Below, piece by piece: positions 1 through 5,582 of a DNA stretch of 8,178 bases. Each line of letters begins with the position of its first letter. Within the stretch, counting starts at the first letter, position 1. The position numbers and the translations under genes are program-made. The stretch is from the NCBI GenBank assembly GCA_009842375.1, contig VYFM01000565.1:1-8178 (forward strand). Reading direction: 5' to 3'. Below the pieces are notes generated by a model that did not search any database, had not been told where the DNA came from, and saw only the letters and a list, made by a program, of their open reading frames with translations. The DNA comes from Candidatus Poribacteria bacterium (lineage in GTDB: Bacteria; Poribacteria; WGA-4E; WGA-3G).

Positions 1-631
1 TCCCACTTGCCATTTTAATCGGTTTGTGTGATTTGAATAGGTCACGCATCTGTCCGTAAGGTTGAAATCCGTTTGGGTTGTATGTGATGATGGGTGGTCG
101 GGTTTTGGAGGGTGTGATAATGTTGGGTGCTGGTTTGGTTAGCACTTTCTTCGGTTCCTTCTCTGCTGATGTTTCTTGTTCTTCAGCAGTTTCAACATTT
201 TCTACACTTTCATTATTTTCCACACAATCTACTTTTTCCTCTTTCTTTGGTGGTGGGAGTGCCTTTTGATAGCCTTCCATATCTGGATGCATGTGTTGGA
301 GTTCATGCGGTTTTTGGTCTTCTGGTTGGTCGGGTTGGTCGGGTTGTTGTTGCTCCTTTGATCTCTTGGCTGACATGCGGACGCTGCTGTCGTATCCTTG
401 TTCTTGGATATTCTTGCGTCTCATGTAGGTGTTGCATGCGTTAATGATTTTCAGGCTGTTGTTTATGCATGGACTTAGGTTTTTTGCTTCCTTAGCATCC
501 ATAACACCATCCTTTATATGTGTCCATATTTCATTTTGTGCATTCACCAGATTGTAAAGCAAGTTCCCCATTTTTTCTAATATTAGTTCAACATTGGGTT
601 TATCTTGGTTTTGGGTTGTTTCGGTTGCCAT
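1..631 (-). CDS. Uncharacterised Gln/Pro- and Glu-rich protein, C-terminus cut by window edge
   Basis: An open frame of 210 codons runs from an ATG at 631 to the window edge without a stop, so the C-terminus is missing. A good ribosome binding site (AGGAG, 7 bases upstream) supports the start. Residues 1-72 look like a compact helical domain (hydrophobic pattern around LILEKMGNLLYNL, then W37, DGVMDAKEAKNL at 41-52, INNSLKIINA at 56-65). Residues 90-106 form a Q/P-rich linker with PDQ repeats, from a 9-base tandem repeat in the DNA. Residues 128-165 are Glu/Lys-rich and probably disordered. Residues 166-210 are basic and Pro-rich (KPAPNIITPSKTRPPIITYNPNGF). There is no signal peptide or membrane segment, so it is probably cytoplasmic. 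I do not recognise the family and assign no function. The plus-strand frames over this stretch give biased Phe/Leu/Val-rich products, as expected of antisense shadows. Confidence 0.72.
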   Translation of the reverse strand, partial: MATETTQNQDKPNVELILEKMGNLLYNLVNAQNEIWTHIKDGVMDAKEAKNLSPCINNSLKIINACNTYMRRKNIQEQGYDSSVRMSAKRSKEQQQPDQPDQPEDQKPHELQHMHPDMEGYQKALPPPKKEEKVDCVENNESVENVETAEEQETSAEKEPKKVLTKPAPNIITPSKTRPPIITYNPNGFQPYGQMRDLFKSHKPIKMASG

Positions 632-638
632 GGTTATG

Positions 639-643
639 CTCCT
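639..643 (-). promoter_or_regulatory. Ribosome binding site of the left-edge gene
   Basis: AGGAG on the minus strand ends 7 bases before the ATG at 631. It is the main support for that start and for the reality of the gene, which lacks a stop codon in the window. Confidence 0.65.
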
Positions 644-658
644 ATTGTTTGCGGTTCA

Positions 659-690
659 TGTCGGAGGTCGCTTTGCTCGCTCCGACCTAC
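659..690 (-). repeat. REP-like element, unit 1 of a tandem pair
   Basis: Read on the minus strand, this 32-base unit begins GTAGGTCGGAG and ends CTCCGACA, so GTCGGAG/CTCCGAC can form a 7-bp stem right after the GTAG. It matches the unit at 4188-4219 at 27 of 32 positions by hand count. A GTAG tetranucleotide 5' of a fold-back is the known form of REPs mobilised by RAYT transposases; the assignment to that class is inference. Confidence 0.75.
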
Positions 691-700
691 GAAGATTCCA

Positions 701-732
701 TGTCGGACTTCGCTGTGCTCGCTCCGACGGAC
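701..732 (-). repeat. REP-like element, unit 2 of a tandem pair, GTAG degenerated
   Basis: This is a second 32-base unit in the same orientation, 42 bases from unit 1 (10-base spacer 691-700). On the minus strand it reads GTCCGTCGGAGCGAGC and ends AAGTCCGACA. It also matches 4188-4219 at 27 of 32 positions, but the leading GTAG has become GTCC. The GTCGGA/TCCGAC stem is kept. Confidence 0.72.
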
Positions 733-744
733 GAAGTTAATGAT

Positions 745-774
745 GTTATAGTTTAACGGATGGTGATGTGTGAA
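745..774 (-). promoter_or_regulatory. Candidate sigma-70-type promoter for the left-edge gene
   Basis: On the minus strand, TTCACA at 774-769 (5 of 6 to TTGACA) is followed after 18 bases by TATAAC at 750-745 (5 of 6 to TATAAT). Transcription would start near 738, placing both REP units in a leader of about 105 bases ahead of the ATG at 631. The host's sigma-factor consensus is assumed. Confidence 0.35.
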
Positions 775-1045
775 GTGAAATTAATCAGGGGAGTGGAACA
801 ATACATATCCAATATAAATATAGTGTGTCTGTGAAATTGGTAATTTTGTCAGAATCTCGGAGGGTGCGGGTGGACGCGGATTTTTGAGTTTGGGTTTCCG
901 AAGTTCTATTGAATAGAGGAGTGTTTATTTCTGTAAGGGAGTTTGGGATGTGAAGTCTCAGGAACCCGCGTTCCTCCGTGTCATCTGTGCCATCCGCGAT
1001 TCAGACAACACACATGCGAAAAACTTTACATACCCAATTAACAGT
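775..1045. other. Non-coding gap between the TRAP large permease gene and the left-edge gene
   Basis: With the leader at 632-774, this gap leaves about 410 bases without a credible gene. The visible contents are a perfect 13-base palindrome at 905-917, a 5-bp hairpin at 961-974 (GGAAC, loop CCGC, GTTCC), and two consecutive similar 9-mers at 978-986 and 987-995 (GTGTCATCT, GTGCCATCC). The stretch 961-1000 is more GC-rich than its surroundings and may be part of a dispersed intergenic repeat. No hairpin followed by a T-run marks the operon end. Confidence 0.5.
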
Positions 1046-2329
1046 TCACAACAACGGTTCTGATATTTTCCCAAGCACGCGCGGCAGCCAAAGACTTAAG
1101 TCCGGAATATAGGTTACAAGTATCAGTGCTATCAGTAATAGAGCGATAAATAGCAGCACAGACTTGTATAGTAACACCACCGATTTATCAAACTTTAAGC
1201 TTGAGATAAACAGGTTCATACCCACAGGAGGTGTGAGATAGCCAATTTCAAGATTAGTTAGGACGATAATACCGAGATGTGTTTTGTCAATCCCAAGTTT
1301 GTCAGCAATCGGCAGGAGTAAAGGAACAACAATGACGACTGCAGAAAAAATGTCCATCAAACACCCAATGATCAGTAGGAAAATATTGAGACCGATAAGT
1401 GTGATGGTTTTGTTTTCTGTTATGGACTGAATCCAATCAAGAACAATGATAGGAACTTCAAGGTTATTGAGATAACCTGTTAATCCTAAAGCAATGCCGA
1501 GAATGATAAGGATTGCACCTACAAGAAGCATGCTTTCTTTGACAAGACGCGGCAGTGTTTTTATGGAGATGGACCGGTGAATGCAGATTTCTACGATACA
1601 GACATAAATTACTGTCAGTGCCGCGACTTCATCCAGGCTAATACCTTTAAAGATACCACCTAATACGAGAATAGGTAACAAGAGTTCCCATTTTGCTTCC
1701 CAAAATGTGCGTGCAAAATCAGGAAAACTAAACGGTGTCGTTTCCGTATGTTTGATGAGACTCCATCCATTACAATACGAACCAAGAATAACCAGAATAA
1801 GCACACCTGGAATAATCCCAGCAAAGAACATTGTGGCGATTGGCACAGAGGCAACAATAGCATAGAGGATTAGCGGAATGCTTGGAGGGAAGAGTAGCCC
1901 GATGCTGCCAGAGGCTGTTATCAAACCGAGTGAAAAATTCTCGTTATAGGTTTGCCGTAGAATAGGATAGACTAAACCACCGAGTGCAATAATGGTTACA
2001 CCAGATGCACCCGTGAAAGTTGTGAAGAAAGCACATGTGGTGAGTACAACGACAGCAATACCACCCGGTAGCCACCCAACACTTGCGCGTGCAAACGCGA
2101 CCAACCGTTTCGGTGCATTACCTTCTGCAATAATATATCCCGCAAGTGTGAAGAGCGGAATAATCGGTATTGTCGCATTTTTAATTATACTGTTGAAGTC
2201 TATTAGGATTGTTGTGAGTGGTAAGCCTGCAGTGGCGTATCCGATAATTGATGCTCCACCCAGTAAGACAAAGAGCGCGCCACCTAATAGTGCAAACGCG
2301 ACTAAGCCGATGCCGATCAATAATCCCAT
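1046..2329 (-). CDS. TRAP transporter large permease subunit (DctM family)
   Basis: This 427-residue inner-membrane protein is the ion-coupled, substrate-translocating subunit of a tripartite (TRAP) importer. Length is typical of DctM. It is hydrophobic almost throughout, with about 11-12 membrane segments. Family motifs are TGASG (106-110), LLFPPSIPLILYA (145-157), GCLMDIFSA (322-330) and LTPPVGMNLF (365-374); the PPS and PPVG stretches correspond to the two re-entrant hairpin regions near the substrate and sodium sites. The start codon shares one base with the stop of the small permease gene (TAATG), so translation is probably coupled. Substrates of the family are mostly organic acids such as C4-dicarboxylates, 2-oxo or hydroxyacids and sialic acid. 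The substrate is not readable here; the LarA-like genes just upstream suggest a 2-hydroxyacid. No terminator is evident after its stop. Confidence 0.95.
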   Translation of the reverse strand: MGLLIGIGLVAFALLGGALFVLLGGASIIGYATAGLPLTTILIDFNSIIKNATIPIIPLFTLAGYIIAEGNAPKRLVAFARASVGWLPGGIAVVVLTTCAFFTTFTGASGVTIIALGGLVYPILRQTYNENFSLGLITASGSIGLLFPPSIPLILYAIVASVPIATMFFAGIIPGVLILVILGSYCNGWSLIKHTETTPFSFPDFARTFWEAKWELLLPILVLGGIFKGISLDEVAALTVIYVCIVEICIHRSISIKTLPRLVKESMLLVGAILIILGIALGLTGYLNNLEVPIIVLDWIQSITENKTITLIGLNIFLLIIGCLMDIFSAVVIVVPLLLPIADKLGIDKTHLGIIVLTNLEIGYLTPPVGMNLFISSLKFDKSVVLLYKSVLLFIALLLIALILVTYIPDLSLWLPRVLGKISEPLL

Positions 2330-2856
2330 TAGTCCGATTCTCCTTCTATTTCCTCATCCGCATCTTCACTTCCTGTTAAATTGATACATATCTGAAGTAT
2401 CAAGTGAATTCCAATGAGAACAAACCCAAACGGAATAATGGTCTTTGCCCACCATAACGGTATATTTCCTATCAGTGTAACAGTGCTTTGCTGTTCCTCT
2501 ATCAGAAATACAAAGCCGAAATAGGCTAAAATACTTACGACTACCAAACTCAACACATCAATAATATAGACGCTATACCGTGTGATGTTGGTTGGTAAAA
2601 TCCTGGTGAGTACATCAATGCTAATATGTCTTCTTTCAGAGGACGCGAGTGCTGCCCCGAGAAAACACATCCAGAGCGTCAAGTTCTGAAGCATCCTGTG
2701 TTTCCACATAAAACTCGTTTTAAAGATATATCGCAAAACAATTTCAAGTACTGCAAGTCCAATCATCATGGCAACAATCAGACATAATAAACCAGTTTCA
2801 GTTTTGCCGAGAAAAGTATTGATACGTTGCAAACTGTTTCTGATAGAAGATGCCAT
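2329..2856 (-). CDS. TRAP transporter small permease subunit (DctQ family)
   Basis: This 175-residue protein is the small integral membrane subunit that pairs with DctM in TRAP importers. Four hydrophobic segments are visible at about 21-42, 56-72, 93-118 and 134-158. The family signature spans W51 to about I80 (LTLWMCFLGAALASSER, then HISIDVL). The usual acidic pair after the first tryptophan is replaced by KHR, a mild divergence. The C-terminus (161-175) is very acidic (SEDADEEIEGESD) and probably cytoplasmic. The gene starts 11 bases after the LarA-2 stop, with only a weak ribosome binding site, and overlaps the DctM gene by one base, consistent with a single transcript. The family call rests on length, topology, signature and the adjacent DctM. 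No DctP gene adjoins the pair. Confidence 0.92.
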   Translation of the reverse strand: MASSIRNSLQRINTFLGKTETGLLCLIVAMMIGLAVLEIVLRYIFKTSFMWKHRMLQNLTLWMCFLGAALASSERRHISIDVLTRILPTNITRYSVYIIDVLSLVVVSILAYFGFVFLIEEQQSTVTLIGNIPLWWAKTIIPFGFVLIGIHLILQICINLTGSEDADEEIEGESD

Positions 2857-2867
2857 AGGATGCTCTG

Positions 2868-4127
2868 CTATTTTTCCTGTGCCAATACCTGAATTCCTGC
2901 AGAAGGTAAGACTGCGACTTTTGCGTTTGAAGGTAGTTTTTCAGCAAATAGTTGAATCAACTGTTCAAGATCTCGGAATAGAATGCCGTTAGCATGCTTT
3001 TTGTAAAAATCATCTACTAAAAAATGTTCCGACCAGACGTGGATCTGATCGAGATTTCCGAGTTTTGGCTCTGGAGTTTCGGGTGGGATTCTTTCGAGTC
3101 TTTGTTCGAGATAACGGGTATAATCAATTTGATCGAATAACCCGTGGTAGCAGATACCATCACATGCAGGGTTAAGCACCATCTTATACGCTTTTTCAAG
3201 GTAGTTGGATGTCCACAACGCTTTTCCTGTTTGAATAGGATCACTATCAAGCGGATAACAATTTAGCACGACCAGGTCCGTTTCTTTACGTGCCTGCGAC
3301 GGTATTTCTGTGCCGTAAGTTTCCAAAGCGAAATGTGCACCAGCGCGATGTGCCTGCACATAGTCTCCAACAAACAATCCACAAATCTCTCGTTTGGAAT
3401 TAAGAACGGTATTGGCGATAATATCAAGACCGATGACGGCAGCGACCTCTTCCGCAAAATCGCGATGGTCGGGGGTACTCCCTTTCTTTTCGATGACAGC
3501 ATGTCCACGACTCGGTGAAAAGGTGTGAAAATAAAACATTGTGGCAAACCCAGAAATTCCAGGGACAATCAACTTTGCACCACCACCAAATCCAACTGCA
3601 CCGTGCGGATAGATTCCTCCCAGACATATTTTGAAATCTGCATCAGCGACAACCTTATTGATATATATCGGCATCCCATTGTCAAGACTTCCATATCCAC
3701 GTAGGTCTCCACTCATAAAGTCGTGGCTTGTGACCTCATATTCGGTAGCGATGTCATCACCAACTTTTTTCGCCATTTCTTCGTCTGTCAGAGGACGGTG
3801 TGATCCTCCGCCAACAACAAAACGGATTTCTGACTTTGGAACACCTGCCTCAGTGAGTTCACGTAGCAGAAACGGAATGACTTTGGCTGCAGGGGTGGGA
3901 CGGCTGAGATCATCAACGACTATGGCAGCACTCTTTTTTTCCTTTGCAAGTGTTGCAATTCGAGGTGTACCGATGGGTTCGGCAATAGCACGTTCAATTT
4001 GTTGGTCAGAAAGTGCAGGTGCATCTTTCGGTCCCAGAATTTCCACTTCCCATCCTTTTGGAAAATTCAGTGTCAGTTCGTTATCGCCATACCAAGCACG
4101 GGAATGGACTGTTGCGGTGTTATTCAT
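2868..4127 (-). CDS. LarA-like nickel-dependent 2-hydroxyacid racemase/epimerase (DUF2088), copy 2
   Basis: This 419-residue protein belongs to the lactate racemase superfamily, whose members invert the alpha carbon of 2-hydroxyacids by hydride transfer to a nickel-pincer (NPN) cofactor tethered to a lysine; Lactobacillus plantarum LarA has 424 residues. The key positions align: R76 in DLSRPTP, H110 in the SHRP motif, H175 in YPHGAVGF, K185 (expected cofactor lysine) in GGAKLIVPG, H201 (expected Ni ligand), and Q299/K302 in a QxxK motif. There is no signal peptide, so it is cytoplasmic. It is about 68% identical to copy 1 by hand count. GGAG lies 5 bases before the ATG. The TRAP small permease gene begins 11 bases after its stop, which links the enzyme to import of an organic acid. 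Lactate is only one possible substrate; the superfamily includes malate, 2-hydroxyglutarate and gluconate enzymes. Confidence 0.9.
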   Translation of the reverse strand: MNNTATVHSRAWYGDNELTLNFPKGWEVEILGPKDAPALSDQQIERAIAEPIGTPRIATLAKEKKSAAIVVDDLSRPTPAAKVIPFLLRELTEAGVPKSEIRFVVGGGSHRPLTDEEMAKKVGDDIATEYEVTSHDFMSGDLRGYGSLDNGMPIYINKVVADADFKICLGGIYPHGAVGFGGGAKLIVPGISGFATMFYFHTFSPSRGHAVIEKKGSTPDHRDFAEEVAAVIGLDIIANTVLNSKREICGLFVGDYVQAHRAGAHFALETYGTEIPSQARKETDLVVLNCYPLDSDPIQTGKALWTSNYLEKAYKMVLNPACDGICYHGLFDQIDYTRYLEQRLERIPPETPEPKLGNLDQIHVWSEHFLVDDFYKKHANGILFRDLEQLIQLFAEKLPSNAKVAVLPSAGIQVLAQEK

Positions 4128-4187
4128 GTGTTCTCCAATTTTCTAAAGGAAAGAGTCTACCTAAATGATAAATTGTCATAACAAACT

Positions 4188-4275
4188 GTAGGTCGGAGTG
4201 AGCGTAGCGAAGTCCGACACATAAGATTTCATTGGGTTTCCCATGTTGGACTTCACTACGCTCACTCCGACCTAC
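4188..4275. repeat. BIME-like inverted pair of REP elements between the two LarA genes
   Basis: Two 32-base units face each other, 4188-4219 on the plus strand and 4244-4275 on the minus strand, separated by 24 bases. Each begins GTAGGTCGGAGTGAGCGTAG and ends in a TCCGACA-like tail (TCCAACA in the right unit); they differ at 2 of 32 positions. Each unit alone has a GTCGGA/TCCGAC-type fold-back after GTAG. Together they can form one long hairpin; in the minus-strand transcript one of the two differences becomes a G-U pair. A 9-bp inverted repeat (CTAAATGAT at 4161-4169, ATCATTTAG at 4292-4300) flanks the whole. REP pairs inside operons in enterobacteria can protect upstream mRNA or attenuate downstream genes; such a role here is inference. 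Confidence 0.88.
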
Positions 4276-4322
4276 AAGAGAATGATCCTTAATCATTTAG
4301 AAATGGTATTACTATCATGTTG

Positions 4323-5582
4323 TTATGCCGGTGTTAATACTTGAATTCCTGCAACAGGTAAAATTGCAACTTTAGCATGTGCAGGAAGTTTCTCAGTCAT
4401 CAGTTGAATTAGTTGGTCCAAGTCACGGAAAAGGAGAGATGAAGGATACTCCTTATAGAAATCATCTCTATCAAAATGCTCGGACCAAACATGGAGTTGA
4501 GATTGTCTCCCAAGTTTTGGTTCAGGTGTTGGTTTTGTGGGTAACCTATCTACTTTCTGTTGCATATAGCGTTCGTAATCAAGTCGGTCAAAAAGTCCGT
4601 GAAAACAGGAGCCGTCTGTTGCGGGATAAAGTGCAATCGTATATGCGTTTTCAAAATAGGAAAATGCGGCAAGTGCCTTATCAAGTTGAATTGCATCTGC
4701 ATCAAGTGGATAGCAGTTGATTATAACAAGATCACTCTTGGTTCGAGTTGTCTCTGATATTTCCGTTCTGTAGGTCTTATTTGCAAAATGTGCACCTTTA
4801 CGGTGTGCCTTTATAAAGTCACCTACAAACAATCCAGCAATTTCACGTCGGCTATTTAGCACAACATTTACGATAGCATCAAGTCCAAGTAACCCCGCTG
4901 CGAGTTCAATAGTATCGCGTCGATCAGGTTCATCACTCTGTCCTTCAATCACAGCAGGACCCCGTCCTTGAGGAAAGGTGTGGAAATAGTACATCGTGGA
5001 GAAACCTGCGGTGCCAGGGACAATAAGTTTTGCACCACCGCTAAAACCGACAGAACTATGAGGATAGATACCACCAAGGCATATCTTGAAATCTGAGTCT
5101 GCAACAACTCGGTTGATATGGACAGGTGTGCCGTTCTCAAGTTTTCCCAATGCACGAAGATCCCCACTTAGGAAGTTATGATTAGTTACTTCATATTCTG
5201 CTGCTATATCTGCCCCAACTTTCTTTGCCATCTCTTCCTTGGTAATGGGACGGTGTGCCCCAACCCCAACAACAAATCGTATCTCTGATTTAGGCACGCC
5301 TGCTGAGGTAAGTTCACGTAATAGATATGGAATAACTTTATAGGAAGGGGTGGGACGGCTTAGGTCGTCTACAATGATGGCAGCACTTTTTTTGCCTTTG
5401 GCAAGTTGAGCGATGGGTGGGGTACCAATCGGTTCTGCGAATGCCTGTTCAATTTGTGAATCGGAAAGGGAAGGTGCGTCTTGTTGATTCAGCATCTCCA
5501 CTTCCCAACCGATAGGAAAATTCAGCGTCAGTTCGTTATCTCCGTACCATGCACCGGAGTGAACTGTTGCTTTGTTGGTCAT
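4323..5582 (-). CDS. LarA-like nickel-dependent 2-hydroxyacid racemase/epimerase (DUF2088), copy 1
   Basis: This 419-residue paralog of copy 2 has the same superfamily layout. It has R76 in DLSRPTP, H110 in AHRP, H175 in YPHSSVGF, K185 in SGGAKLIVPG as the expected covalent site of the NPN cofactor, H201 as expected nickel ligand, and Q299/K302 in QLDK. These correspond to R75, H108, H174, K184, H200, Q295 and K298 of L. plantarum LarA, recalled from the literature and aligned by eye. It is probably cytoplasmic and active, but its substrate is unknown. The ATG overlaps the pyrG stop (ATGA, 5582-5579), so translation is likely coupled to pyrG. Divergence from copy 2 concentrates at residues 204-232 and 276-320, while 1-200 is strongly conserved. 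Maturation needs LarB, LarC and LarE, none encoded in the window. Confidence 0.9.
   Translation of the reverse strand: MTNKATVHSGAWYGDNELTLNFPIGWEVEMLNQQDAPSLSDSQIEQAFAEPIGTPPIAQLAKGKKSAAIIVDDLSRPTPSYKVIPYLLRELTSAGVPKSEIRFVVGVGAHRPITKEEMAKKVGADIAAEYEVTNHNFLSGDLRALGKLENGTPVHINRVVADSDFKICLGGIYPHSSVGFSGGAKLIVPGTAGFSTMYYFHTFPQGRGPAVIEGQSDEPDRRDTIELAAGLLGLDAIVNVVLNSRREIAGLFVGDFIKAHRKGAHFANKTYRTEISETTRTKSDLVIINCYPLDADAIQLDKALAAFSYFENAYTIALYPATDGSCFHGLFDRLDYERYMQQKVDRLPTKPTPEPKLGRQSQLHVWSEHFDRDDFYKEYPSSLLFRDLDQLIQLMTEKLPAHAKVAILPVAGIQVLTPA

Noticed and set aside
659..732. CRISPR array
   Set aside because: There are only two imperfect units, each internally palindromic, with a 10-base spacer; the same unit recurs inverted elsewhere, which fits REP elements instead.
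78..756. Plus-strand open frames over the left edge (63 to 105 codons)
   Set aside because: They are antisense to the minus-strand frame with a good ribosome binding site. Their products are compositionally odd (Phe/Leu/Val-rich), and the one at 520-756 runs through the REP units.
760..834. 24-codon plus-strand frame in the gap
   Set aside because: It has no ribosome binding site, overlaps the candidate promoter on the other strand, and has unremarkable composition.
905..917. Perfect 13-base palindrome TCTATTGAATAGA
   Set aside because: It is short and AT-rich, not placed at a promoter, and of a kind expected by chance; noted only as content of the gap.
940..1045. Rho-independent terminator after the TRAP large permease gene
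   Set aside because: The only hairpin (961-974) has a 5-bp stem and no T-run in the direction of transcription.
1992..2384. 130-codon plus-strand frame
   Set aside because: It lies antisense to the TRAP permease genes, which carry clear family motifs; it is a shadow of their codon bias.
3631..4146. 171-codon plus-strand frame
   Set aside because: It is antisense to LarA-like copy 2 and Ser/Arg/Pro-rich as expected of a reversed coding frame; a counterpart of this length is not kept opposite copy 1.
2868..5582. Naming both enzymes lactate racemase
   Set aside because: The superfamily acts on several 2-hydroxyacids and sugar acids. The catalytic set supports the mechanism, not the substrate, and no larB, larC, larD or larE is nearby.
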